Under the pieces are notes generated by a model. It saw nothing but the letters and a program-made list of their open reading frames with translations. It was not told the DNA's origin and did no database searches. A stretch of 64,000 nt of DNA from Geosiphon pyriformis (taxonomy: Eukaryota > Glomeromycota > Glomeromycetes > Archaeosporales > Geosiphonaceae), in the NCBI GenBank assembly GCA_016748015.1, contig JAAOMT010000764.1:1-64000 (forward strand), written 5' to 3'. The number at the start of each line of letters is the position of its first letter. Position 1 is the first letter of the stretch. This document shows positions 46,601 to 59,196 of the stretch, piece after piece. Position numbers and translations under genes: made by a program.

Positions 46601-49600
46601 ATTAAAAAAATTTTGTTGTAATAGTATTATTAATACAGTTTTTTAAAAATATTAATAATAGAGTATTTAATAATATTACAAAAAAATTAGTTATAATAAA
46701 TTTGTGATTATTATTAAATGTTCTCTAAATAAAAAACATTAAATTACTAAATATTTTTAATAAATTGTAAAAAAATTGTAACCAGTTTGTTTTGGGCTTG
46801 TTATTAAATTTAATAAATATATATTTACTAAAAAATAGTTTTTAATGCTTAAAAAAAAACTTTGATATTAATAATTTTTAAATTATATAAAAAAAAGCAT
46901 TTTATTGTTTTAATTAAAACTGTACAAAAATTTTATTTAAAATTTTATTAAAATATATTTTTAATGCTTATAATTAATGTTTTATAAAAAGACAATATTT
47001 CTGTTTTAAAAGACAAATTTATTTTTGTAATTAAATTTGTGATTAAGAATGCTTTAAAAAAAGACAAAAAAATTTGGCTAATGTTTTAAAATATGTGTAA
47101 AACATTTTAGTTTAATAATTGAATACAGTTTAAACTAGATTAAAATATGTAAAAAAAAAATTAAATTTTTTTGGTTATATATATAATAATTATATAAATA
47201 AAATTATAATAAATTTTAAATTGTTAAAAAATACAGAGTTTTTAATAATTTGGACAAAACAAAATCTTTTCTTTTTTTTTTTGTAAAAGATTTTTTATAA
47301 TTTTTTATGTAAAATAAAAATAATAAAGTTTTGTTTAAATACTAAATAGATTTTAAGTTTATAGTTAAAACTAACAAAATTAAAGCTAAAACTAATATAA
47401 CTTTTTATTTAATTATAAATATTTTTGTAATAATATGCTTTATATTGAAAATAATTATATAATAATTCAGAACATTTTATTGCTATTTAAACATATTTTA
47501 TTAATTAAAAGCTTAACTAAATTCAATTTAAAAAAATATTTCAATGTGAAATTTTTTTTTTAATATTGTTTTAAAAAAAGTTATTTTTAATGAATAATTT
47601 TTGTATTTGGTTTTAACAGTTTTATAGCTTATTATTAGTAACAAAATTTAGTTTAGTTTTATACTTAAGAGTATTTATAAAAAATAAAACTGTTTAATTA
47701 AAAAAAAATTTAAATTTAAAATAAATCTGCTTAAAAACTTTTCAAGTAAAATATTGTATTCTTTTTTATTGTATGACTTAAAGCTTTTTAAATAAATACA
47801 GAGCCCAAACAATCTTTTAGGTCGGTTTGCAAACTATTGAAAAAAAATGGCTTTAATATTAATATTTTTAAATACAATAAAAGTTTTTAATAAACTTTTT
47901 AAACATAAATTATTAAATTTACAAGTTTAAAATAAGTATCTTAGAATTTGTTGCAGTTTTTTGTAAAGTTAAAAGTTAGTTTCTTGAATAATTTTTTAGC
48001 AAAAGTCACAAAAATATTTTTTGATTGTAATATTATTTTGGTTAATAATATACTTATTGTATTTATTTTTATAAGTATTTTAGAATAATAAAATTTTTCA
48101 AATAATTTAAAGTTTGCTTTTACCAATTAGTTTTTGAATAATTATAAATTATATTTAACATAAAAAACTTTTACTATTAAAAGCATTTGGATTTTAATAA
48201 CTTAATTTTTGTTTGGTTTGTATAGATATTTAATTTTATTTTAAATAATAGTTTTGTTAATAAAAAATGCTTTTATTTAATATCTTGTATAAGTAAAGTA
48301 TATATAATATATATTGCTACAAAATTTATTTATTTTAATTTAAAAAAAACATGTTTAAATAAGATTTTAATATTTATTAATAACTTAATTAAAGATATTA
48401 GTTTATTAAATATTATAAACAGTATTTTAATTTATTTTTTGATTTGGATTTGGATATAAAATAAAAATTTATAGTTTATTATTATTAATATTAATTAAAT
48501 TACAGAAAATAAACAGAATAATTATTAAATTAAATTGTTAAATATTACTAAATATTTATTAAATTAAATTGTAATTAATTGTACTTAATTTTTATAACTG
48601 CTATTAAATAGAATATTATTATATAACAATATTATTTTTTAAAAAAAGTTTTTGTAATATAGTTTAAAATTAAAAGATATTTTGGTATTTTTAATAATAA
48701 ATAAATTAATATTATTAATAAATAAGACAATATTTTACAACTTTTGTTTTTAAGAAAAAATTTTTGATGATTAATATTTTATTAAATTAATATTTAATAT
48801 AATTAAAAAAATATAAAAAAACTAAATTTTATATTAAATTTAATTAATTTTATTGATATGAATTAACATTATATTGTTTTTGTTTATTATTTTAATTTTT
48901 TTATAACTTTCAAATTTACAAACAAAATTATAATCAGTTTATACATATATATAATAAAAATATTATATAAAGAGTTGTTTATAATAGTTAAAAAATAATT
49001 TTATAATATAAATTATTCAAATATCTTGTATATTTAATATAATAAGATAAAAATTTCAGATTTTAGTTTTATGCATAATATAAATTTAATTGCTTGCTAA
49101 AATTTGTTGAATAAATATTTTTTACTTTTAGTATTTTAGTTTTTAATAATATATATTAACAATAATAGTTTATATTAAATGTATATAAAAGCTTTTTATT
49201 TAAAAACTGAATTAATAAAATCTTGTTAATTTTTAATAATATAAAAACTATAATATTAAAATTAGTTAATTTTGTTTGTAAATTAATAATAAGTCATAAA
49301 AAATATATTTGTTTTTTTAATTTTAAGCTTTAAAACTATATTGAAAAAAAAGTCTGTTATATATTAATGTTTTTATATTTGTTAATGTTTATAATCTTTT
49401 TGTTATTTTGTTAAGTAGTATAATATAAATGCTTGGTATTATAAAAAGTTGTGCTGTAAAATTTTGGTTTAAAAACACATTATTTGTTTTTTTAAAACTG
49501 AAAAAAGATGTTTCAATTAGAATAATTATGTAATGTAGTTTTAATTAATTTAAATAAAAAAACATAAATCATATTTAATTTAAAACACTTGATTATTGTA

Positions 49601-50777
49601 TCATATTAGATAATAATTAATCTTAATCAAAATAATAGTAATATATTAAATATAAACTTTTTACTTTCTTAAAATCTTGGTTTTCCTTTAAATGTCAAAT
49701 AAAATTTGTTTTTTGATTTTATCTTTGATAAAGAAATAAATGAATAGAATCCTTTGAAATTAGATATAATATATTAGTCGAGGTTTTTACAAAGATGTAT
49801 GGTAAATTAGTTTACATAAAACAGATACAGAATTTTTTTTCTGTAACTTATTTGTGAATTTTACAGGTGCTATGTTTAATTTTGCTGTTAATTAAAAATA
49901 AAAAACAATAGGTGTGTTGTTTGTTATAGGCAATAACTTACCATTTGTGTATATTTAATGTCCAATTGAAATTTCAGAAAGTGTTTGATTTTGTGTTTTA
50001 CTGGTAACAAAATTATTTTTCATAATTATAAAATAAGATGTTAGAAAATTAGATGTGCTTAAAAGTACTTGAAATGACAAAATTTTTTTGTTACCAAGTA
50101 ATAAATAATATTGTAACTGTTCCATAAATTTTTGTTAAAAAATAGAATTTTCACCAATATATTGGTAAATCGAAATATTTCTGGAAAAAAGAAGCACTTC
50201 TTGGCAAAAAGTGATTATTATATTTGTTATATTATACGTAATAAACGTTCGTAATAGTGGATTAACAAAGCCAATTAGCAAATTACCGAATTCATAATCT
50301 AAAAGTAAAAATACTGTAATAAATCAATTATACTAAAGTACTAAAAACAAATTTGTTTAAAATTTTTTTATCAAAAATATTATTATATGAAATCAATCAA
50401 ATTGAGCAAATATTAATTATATAATTTTTTTATTTTATTTATCTTTATATTTTTTTGAAATAATTTTGTACAAATATGTTTATCTTGTAATTTAAACAGT
50501 TGTAATATAGATAAGAGATTTTTTACTTTATTTATAATTTAATTTAAAAAATTTAAATATCCAAAAAATTACAAAATTAACATTATTTATTTATATATAT
50601 TATTTTAAATAAAATTTTTCTTAAATGTTAAATAATTATATCTTTTTAATTTTATTAATTTTAATTATATTTGGTTTTAATAATATATATTAGTCTATTT
50701 ATTATTAAATAATATTTCAAAAGTTTTTTATTAGCATAATTATATTTTTGAAATCAATATAATAATAATTATTGTAG
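43618..50777. other. Gene desert, extremely AT-rich
   Basis: The first 400 bases are the TLC-like promoter flank, with an AAAG microsatellite at about 43676-43691. From about 44100 to 50760 the sequence is overwhelmingly A/T. G exceeds C on the plus strand at both ends (44160-44760 and 49400-50150). A short ATT run lies at about 45980-46005 and an inverted repeat at 49998-50102. Small open frames (44549-44758, 47941-48126 on the minus strand) are hydrophobic, AT-driven and unsupported. Confidence 0.5.
49998..50102. repeat. Imperfect inverted repeat with TGGTAACAAAA arms
   Basis: TTACTGGTAACAAAA at 49998-50012 is mirrored by TTTTGTTACCAAGTAA ending at 50102, a match of about 14 bases with one inserted base. 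The arms enclose about 75 bp. It could be the ends of a miniature inverted-repeat element. No target-site duplication was verified. Confidence 0.35.
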
Positions 50778-51131
50778 AGGGTATACTGGTGCATATTTTT
50801 TGAAAAACTTTATCGCAACTTTTCAAGCGGCAATAAAGTAGTTGATGAAATCATTAAGAATCCAATCTATCTTCCACCTATTAAGTATTATAATGAATAT
50901 GCTGGATTGAATTACTATTCTTGGATTCCATGGGACCGTTTGTCGAATATCAATAAAATTGCTAAAGGAGGATTCGGTATAATTTATAAAGCAACCCTAA
51001 TTGATGGATTAATTGATGTAGCAACTATAAAACATCATGGTGAAATGGAATATAAAAGATGGGAACATAGCAAAGGGATGCAAGTAGCAATAAAAATTAT
51101 AAAAACGAGCAGTTCAGAAGTGTTTAAAGAG
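50778..51131 (+). CDS. Protein kinase, internal exon (5' and 3' parts missing)
   Basis: An exon of 118 codons flanked by an ATTGTAG acceptor (ending 50777) and a GAG/GTAATT donor at 51132. After a variable leader it reads YYSWIPWDRLSNI, then the glycine-rich loop IAKGGFGIIYKATL, an insert of about 25 residues, and the VAIK lysine motif (MQVAIKIIK). A tryptophan-rich leader (WIPWDRL) before the glycine loop and an insert before VAIK resemble the large kinase families of arbuscular mycorrhizal fungi (family impression). No ATG opens this frame, and the later catalytic motifs (HRD, DFG) should lie in or beyond the gap that starts 108 bp downstream. I see no obvious kinase exon just after the gap. 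It may be a truncated copy. Confidence 0.7.
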
Positions 51132-51138
51132 GTAATTA

Positions 51139-51140
<2 letters not shown>

Positions 51141-51175
<35 letters not shown>
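51141..51175 (+). repeat. (TTA)n microsatellite in the kinase intron
   Basis: About 11 TTA units start nine bases after the kinase exon donor, followed by TATTTATT-type repeats running into the gap. Confidence 0.9.
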
Positions 51176-51239
51176 TATATAAAATTCATATTTACTATTA
51201 TTTATTTATTTATTTACTGTATATTATTGTTTAATTATT

Positions 51240-52080
51240 NNNNNNNNNNNNNNNNNNNNNNNNNNNNNNNNNNNNNNNNNNNNNNNNNNNNNNNNNNNNN
51301 NNNNNNNNNNNNNNNNNNNNNNNNNNNNNNNNNNNNNNNNNNNNNNNNNNNNNNNNNNNNNNNNNNNNNNNNNNNNNNNNNNNNNNNNNNNNNNNNNNNN
51401 NNNNNNNNNNNNNNNNNNNNNNNNNNNNNNNNNNNNNNNNNNNNNNNNNNNNNNNNNNNNNNNNNNNNNNNNNNNNNNNNNNNNNNNNNNNNNNNNNNNN
51501 NNNNNNNNNNNNNNNNNNNNNNNNNNNNNNNNNNNNNNNNNNNNNNNNNNNNNNNNNNNNNNNNNNNNNNNNNNNNNNNNNNNNNNNNNNNNNNNNNNNN
51601 NNNNNNNNNNNNNNNNNNNNNNNNNNNNNNNNNNNNNNNNNNNNNNNNNNNNNNNNNNNNNNNNNNNNNNNNNNNNNNNNNNNNNNNNNNNNNNNNNNNN
51701 NNNNNNNNNNNNNNNNNNNNNNNNNNNNNNNNNNNNNNNNNNNNNNNNNNNNNNNNNNNNNNNNNNNNNNNNNNNNNNNNNNNNNNNNNNNNNNNNNNNN
51801 NNNNNNNNNNNNNNNNNNNNNNNNNNNNNNNNNNNNNNNNNNNNNNNNNNNNNNNNNNNNNNNNNNNNNNNNNNNNNNNNNNNNNNNNNNNNNNNNNNNN
51901 NNNNNNNNNNNNNNNNNNNNNNNNNNNNNNNNNNNNNNNNNNNNNNNNNNNNNNNNNNNNNNNNNNNNNNNNNNNNNNNNNNNNNNNNNNNNNNNNNNNN
52001 NNNNNNNNNNNNNNNNNNNNNNNNNNNNNNNNNNNNNNNNNNNNNNNNNNNNNNNNNNNNNNNNNNNNNNNNNNNNNNNN
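51240..52080. other. Assembly gap (Ns)
   Basis: 841 undetermined bases. The gap falls just after a microsatellite inside the kinase gene. Long 'open frames' over it are meaningless. Confidence 1.
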
Positions 52081-53715
52081 ATAAAACATAAATTATCAAG
52101 TTTATTATATTCATTTCAATATGTTAAAATAGTTAGCTTTTTAAAAGGTATTCTCTCACACCTAAAGAATATTATTTCTAAGTTCGATATTTTATTGTTT
52201 ACTCGTTAACTTAATTCAATGTTACAAATTCCTACCCAATATCGATTATCTAAGAAATTACCCATGCGACCTCTAATTTATCGAAAAAATTTATCACTAT
52301 TCTGCCAAGATATCTTTACCAATTTTATTGCTACTTTCTTTTCCCACCCTTCTTCCTTCGAATTAGTTTTTTTCTTTTACATTCTATTTCACCATGATTT
52401 TTCATATTATTTACAGAATCATATGATCAATATATTATTAAAAAGGCTAAAAGCAACAGATTTTATTGATTTAAAATTAATATCCAATTTTTTAAAAATT
52501 TTATTTTTTAAAAAATGTTGTCTCTTTCTAAATAACCTATTAACTTTTTACAACATGTTCTGCAAATTTTCAAAAATAAAACTTAAAATTTATGATATGC
52601 CTAAAACAAAATATACTAATTTGTTAATTTAATAAGATGTTTATAACATTTTTATAATAATAAGATTAATACTATAAATACAAAGTATTAAGAAAATAAT
52701 GATTTAATTTTTATAAAATTAATATGTTTTTTTGAAATAAATAAATAAATAACATTACATGTTAAAAAAAATTGTTTTGTTTTTACAATAAATAAAAATT
52801 AGTTTGAAATAATTATATTAAATAATACAGTTATGTATAAATTTGAATTTACTTTAATAAATACATTATTATTATTATTATTATTATTGTTGTTGTTGTT
52901 GTTGTTTTAATTAAAAAAAACATTGTTGTTTATAAATTAAAAGTGTTTTAATATTAATAATTAATAATTTTATTTTACTATTTTAAAATACAAATTATTA
53001 TAAATTAACAAAAAAAATTTACCTATTATAAAATTTATGTAAATAATTATAACTTTTTTTATTTTTAAATTTAATTACTTGAATAATAAACAAATTATAT
53101 TAATTAAATAATTAATTAATTAAAGTAACCAAAACATTAGTTAATAAAAAATGATTTAAAAAATGATTTAAAAAATAATAATAAATAAAATTTTAATATA
53201 CAGTATATTAATTTTATTATTTGACAAGCTTGAAAAATTATTTTATTTTTCATTTTTGTGTAAAAATAAATTGTAATTTTAAATTAAAATTTTTAAATTT
53301 ATTAATACCATAAGAATTCATGTTGTTAAACTTAGTATCATTTTTTTAATAAAAAATAACATTATTATTAAAGTTTAAAAAAATATTCGGGATCATTTAT
53401 TTTCAGCCAAGATTTTAAATGATTGTATTATATTTTTGAGGCAAATTCTCTTAGTATCACAGAATTGCACAGCCTAACCTACCAAGCCCAATTATAGAAC
53501 AAAGAGTTTTTCATTGGTGAAACCATAATCATCATTTTGGATGCTATCAGGTATGCTCGTTTTCCAAAAACAAATGTGATCCGCGTCGGATGATAACTCT
53601 AACAGTGGACAAGAAAGCGGATAATAACTTTTTTATTTCCACATCAAACTTTTATTTTCAATCAGTCCGCTTTATATTTCTTCTCTTTGGATTTTCAAAA
53701 GCTCATATTGTCGAA
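52081..53715. other. AT-rich intergenic region after the gap
   Basis: An open frame at 52219-52632 (137 codons) is Phe/Leu/Lys-rich and not kinase-like; its first part has somewhat mixed composition, but I cannot support it as a gene. A compound (ATT)n(GTT)n repeat lies at 52864-52907. From 53400 the GC content rises toward the secreted-protein gene. Confidence 0.4.
52864..52907 (+). repeat. Compound (ATT)n-(GTT)n microsatellite
   Basis: About eight ATT units pass directly into about six GTT units. Confidence 0.9.
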
Positions 53716-54234
53716 ATGGACTTCATATTCTGTCTGACAATACTGAGTTTCCTCTTTGTAGCCTCGGCAAATGATACCTCAGTATGTAATGGATTTCGTA
53801 TTACGTCACCCGTTGCCCTTGATTTGGTTTATACAGCAGGTGTATTTTCTAAAAATTAAATTGTTCAGCAGTAAAAATAACTTACTAAAATGACCTCCTA
53901 TATTTCTAATCTAAATTCAGGCCAGTGCTACCAAATCTCATTCGACGTCGGAAATAGTGTGATAAGCGAGATTGAGAGCGTGGAACTTCTTGAAGCCAAA
54001 ACCGATAAACAAATATCTATGCTCTGGAAAGGCCCAATCAAATCATCTGGAACAATTAGTACACCTTATTTCAAGATGGATTTGGGTTCAAACCCACAAA
54101 CTGGAATTTACAAGTATCGAATGACCGGTCGGATTTCGGGAAAAAATTCTGAAGTGTGTCGGTTTGGGAGTATTTGGTTCAAGGTTATTGTCGATTCTTT
54201 GGGAAATAATTCGGTCATAAAATGCCCTGAATAG
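53716..54234 (+). CDS. Small secreted protein, possible Kre9/Knh1-like beta-sandwich domain
   Basis: Exons 53716-53839 and 53921-54234 give 145 residues and TAG with matching phase. Residues 1-18 are a signal peptide (MDFIFCLTILSFLFVASA). The mature part has four Cys (24, 44, 121, 143), enough for two disulfides. It runs RITSPVALDLVYTAGQCYQI, then a ...ELLEAKTDKQISMLW... strand region, and ends in IKCPE. The pattern 'P..G..Y.AG..Y.I' followed by alternating strands resembles the Kre9/Knh1-type extracellular domain, but similarity is weak. There is no GPI-type hydrophobic C-terminus, so the protein is probably soluble and secreted. An in-frame upstream ATG at 53590 would bury the signal peptide, so 53716 is preferred. 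A cell-wall role or a host-interaction role is possible but unproven. Confidence 0.7.
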
Positions 54235-57200
54235 AATTGTTGAGTAGAATTTGTAGAATTGAGTCGTGAGTTAAAAAATTTTTTTATTTGACTCATGTTT
54301 AAGATAATGAATTATAGTTGGGTGGAAACAAAATTAAGTGGTTTGAGCTGGGTAAATTTTAAATCTTATAATTCATATAACACTATCACAAAGATATCTT
54401 TGTGAATTCTGATGATACTCATTTCCACAAGCATGTTTATAATGTTACTCTTGGATTTCAGGTCTTTTATTTATAGAGATGGATCAATCAAATATTTAAC
54501 CCTTATTAAACTCTTGCATTGTTTTTTTTTTCAGCAAAAATTATTACTTCAGGGCAATTTAAAAAAGTATCGTTTCAATCCATGATGTCTCACCGGGATA
54601 ATTTAATCCGGCAACAGCTTTTAAATATATATCGTAAAAATGTCCAAGTTAAAAAAATGACACAATAAATAGGAGTCTAACAATTATATTGTAGATTATG
54701 CTAAAATGACTGAAATCAATTATAAGGTCACATCACTTTGAATTTTTAATTGCACAAAATATAAGATGAAAATTATATTCTCTGACATAATAAATCATAT
54801 GTATTCTTCCTATTTCAAATTTATTAATATTACAAAGTGGTTTTTTTATTCACTATTTTTAATTAAATAATCCATTCCAAGAAAAGAATTGTCTCTTAAA
54901 GTGATGAGTTTTCTTTTTGCAAGTTTTTAGAACTCAATATATATTTCTTTTCTTGTTTAACTTATTAAGTAATTTAAAAAAATGGAAATAGTTTGCAATG
55001 GGAGTTTTTAAAGTAAATAAATATGTTTGTATATTATTAAATTCTTGAAATAAAAACTTTAAGATTTTAGAAATTCTGCAATCATTTTTTAGAATTTGGA
55101 AAGTTCAAATATATTTGCTTTTAATAAGTCATGTTTGTAGATTATAACTTGTCTACCTTACCCATGATTTCCATCAGAAAAGTAGCAGAAATGAAATATT
55201 GGGTTGAGCATTATTTAGAAAAGCAGCTTAATGTTGTTGTATAATAAGAATTCCATATTGCAGCTTTAAAAAAATGGTTTAATTTTATAAAGTTTATCTT
55301 ATCAACTTCTTTAGATATGGATATTTATTATAAATAATAATCATAAAACATAAAGGTTGCGAAGCATTTATTACCTGTACATGGTAATAAAAGGGACTCA
55401 TTATCAAAATAACACAATTATGAAGAGAAACTCACTTGGTTAACGTATCTTTATCGACTTAGACATTCTGGTTCATTTTATAACTCTCAAAGTCTAACTC
55501 TGAAACCGAAGATCTAGCCATTGAATCGGTCGAAATGAAATTCATCATTATTATATATACCATTTTGCAAGGTTTTGTTCCTTGGATTATTTAAGTATGA
55601 ATGAGATTCACCATTTAATTCAAGAATATTAGCAAATTGAAATAAAATAATTGGGAAATGTTAAATTTAAATTTGAAGAAAAATTTGAAGAAAAAAATTG
55701 CAATGTTTACAAACAATAAAATTGTTATTAAAACATATAAAGCTCTTTCTCATATTTTATAACCAAAATTAGAGCAAAGAGTAAAAGAGAAGTGGCACCA
55801 CTTTTTTTATAGTTTCTAACAGTATAACAACTTAGTTTTTGGCTGCTAATAGAGCAATATTTCTATCTTTAAGTAAAGTTTTTCTTTATTCAAAATATTT
55901 TTCAAGTAATTTATTAAGACTAGTTCTAATGTTTTTGCTATTAACTTAAAAAATCTTATTTTAGATATTAATATTATAGATTAGAGTAATATTTTAATAA
56001 ATAGCAAATAAAAATTATATGGCAAAAAAACAATTAAAAAAAAATTCAAATAAATAAGCAAATTAAATTTGTAAAAATTCAAAATACGAGATTAGTTTTA
56101 TAAATATTTTAATTGCTATTTTTTTAAAAGAAACAAAGAAATCTAAAGATAAAAAAATTAGTTTGTTTTATCAATAAAAATTAATATAGCTGCTATAATT
56201 ATATGTCTTATGTTAACATTTTTATAAATTGATAACAAATATTATTTGTCTTTTATATTAATTATTTAGTTAATAGTTACATCAATAAGTAATTTTAAAA
56301 ATAGAATAACTAATTTAAATAATATTAATGGTTAATATACATGAATAAATAGAATTAAATAATTAAATAAAATAAAAATTAAAAGATTTAATTATAAAAT
56401 TTAAATTAAAGTTTTTTTAACTTATAATAATATGTTATTGTTTATTTTAAAATTCTTAAAGCTTCTAATCTGTTTTTAATTACTAATTAATATTGGTAAA
56501 AAAGAAAAAAATTTTAATTTTTTTTTTTCAATTAAAAAAAGTATTTGTTTTTTTAATACAATTGTAAATTATTTTAAAATTAAATAAATTTTTAAATTTT
56601 TAAAGCTTTAATTATTAACAAAATATCAATTAATTATAAAATTTATTAATTTTATTAATAAAATAGTATTTTTTTAAGAAAATAATATTACACTAAATGT
56701 TTTTGAAAAATAATATTGATTAATTAAAAAAATTGATTAATTGGAAAAAAAATAATTAATTGAAAAAATATTATAATAAAATTAAAAAATTAAAGACTTT
56801 ATTAATTAAATATTTTTAAATAAATTTTATTATTTTTGAACATAGGAAATTGAAATATTTTATCATGATAAATATCTTAAAAATAAGTTTATTCATTTTC
56901 TTTCATAAAATTTTTAACGGTTATATTTTTAAAAGTTATTTAATTAAAACATAATAATTGATAAAATATTGGGAAATATCAATTTTTATAAATCTCACAT
57001 AAATAAAAACTTTTGATTTTTTGCTATAATATATCTTGGACTGGTTGAAATTTTCAAAATTAAAATACATGTGATTATTTGATTCAGATAGAAATTTGAA
57101 AAGTCTTATCTAGAAATTTTCAATATATACGAGATTATTCCATTAAAATCACTTAACTTGTTTTATCTAAATTATTTACAGATTTATTCAAATATTATTT

Positions 57201-59196
57201 ATTTAAATACAAAATTCTAATTTTTTCTTCTTTGATGTGTAAAACTTCCAAGAAATTATATCTAATCTCTAAAAAAAAAAAAAAAAAGTTATTTATCCAA
57301 TCTGAATTGTTTACAAGATGAAAACTAGTTTGGTTTTTTATTATTGGATCGGTCATTAAATAACTTATCTTATGACCTCGTCAGCATAAAATTACCAATA
57401 TGGTTTTCTGATAAAATTTAGAATTAATTAACATTTTGCATCTTTTGAAACCTGATTCTTTCTAGCTTTTTAAATGTTTCCTAAAAATCTTGTAATTTTA
57501 AAGTTGTTTGCATAAAAAAAAAAAAAGTATAACCGGTTCTCATTGAAAAAAAAAAGAAAAATTGTGAGAAAATATTTTTTATCAGTATAACAAAGAAATA
57601 GTGAATAAGTTAACTTATCAGCTTCATCTAAATTAAAAGATTTTAGATTTTCAAAATAATAATTTTTTTTTACCGAGGATTCGAGATAAATCATTTGCAA
57701 TTATTTATTCTATTATAGAATTCTTTTTTATGCACTGAGTTCTTATCTAATTTTTAAGGTATTCCCGTGAATAAATTTTATTTTGCTGTATGATCAAATT
57801 CTGTCTACTCAATAGATAAACGGAAAAGAACTTTAAAAAAAAAAAGGCAGAAAAATAGAATTAATAAGAGAGAATAATTAAATTGTAAAAAAAATTAATT
57901 ATTTTAAATTTTTCAGTGTGCCATAAATATTTTTTATTTTTAATATATTAATTGTTACAATTCAGAAAATTTTTTTTTTTCCAAAAGAGAAAGTTAAATC
58001 CATGCTTTTTAAAAATCACTACTTTATAATGATTTTTGGTCAATTACTTGCTGGTTTTGAAATATGTTCAAGTTTTTATTTGACTTAGTTTTTTTAATCC
58101 AAAAAGAAATTAAATGTTACTATTATTTTTCTAATTGAGAAAACAAAAGAATGGAAAATTTCAAATGAGTTAGTACCCAAAGATTTGATAAAGTACAAAA
58201 GAAGAATGTGATCAAAAAGAAATTTTTGTACTCTACTCCTATTTCTTGTAAATAAAGTATTATTATTATTATACTACTTTTTTCCAAAACATGTGGTTTT
58301 TAAATTCTGGTTTTTGTTACAGAGATTTTCGTTATTGATTGTGTGAATAAATTCACACTTTAGGCAATTTTCATCACGGGGTAAAACTATATTTTGAATA
58401 GAAATTTCCATTTTTAGTAATCGTCAAATGGTAACTTGATGAAGAAATTGTACATCCAGATACAATGCTTCACAATTCGCCCATTTAAAAAGATCTTAAA
58501 CTTGAGATTTTTATTGGTTGGATAAAAAGAAAATGAAGAGAATCTTGATAAATATTCAATACAAATGATGATTATGATGATGATGATGATGATGATGATC
58601 ACATTCACGATCACATACTCAAAACCCCTCCCACCTACATACTCCCAAATGAGATGAAAAATATGATAAGCGTGTGTATAAAAATCAATCAGATAACGTG
58701 CATAGGAAATTGTGTGGGAACAAAAATGGGTTAAAATCTCACCCAAAAAAAAAAACCGTGCAAATCAGGATTACTCTAAATAAAAACGCCAACCTGTATT
58801 ATCACTTGAGTGTTTGTGGGCTAAAATATCAACTTATCACGTCGATATGCATCATACATTATTTTGTAAACTATGAATAATCTTTTACAAATTAATCGGA
58901 AAACTAAATCTCCTACATCTATTATCTATTACGCGCTTCTATACTCTAATATTAATTCTATTCTAAAATAAATTAATAATCAGGTGGTGTTCTGAGAAAA
59001 AATAACACGTCGTAAAAAAGTTGAAAAGCCATCGTGAAAATTCAACTTTTCACAAAAAAAATTACTGCTCTTTTTTTGTGTTCCATTTTCGTTACAGTTT
59101 TTCCTTTCATAAAAAAAAAAAAAGAAAGATAAAATCTCGTTCTGCTTCCGACCTTTTCCTATAGTATCCTACATAAATCTCCCAACTTTCAAGAGA
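54235..59196. other. Gene-free AT-rich region
   Basis: About 5 kb with no supportable gene. 55950-56900 is nearly pure A/T. An ATG microsatellite lies at 58574-58599. The last 150 bases (GC rising, pyrimidine-rich, with CTTCCGACC) are the likely promoter and 5' UTR of the F-box-like gene. Frames at 57470-57700 and 58414-58880 are repeat- or composition-driven. Confidence 0.45.
58574..58599 (+). repeat. (ATG)n microsatellite
   Basis: About eight ATG/GAT units, intergenic, roughly 600 bp before the F-box-like gene. Confidence 0.9.

Noticed and set aside
51224-52114. Long open frames of about 290 codons
   Set aside because: They consist of undetermined bases in the assembly gap.
52219-52632. 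137-codon frame after the gap as the rest of the kinase
   Set aside because: No HRD, DFG or other kinase motif is present, and composition is Phe/Leu/Lys-driven.
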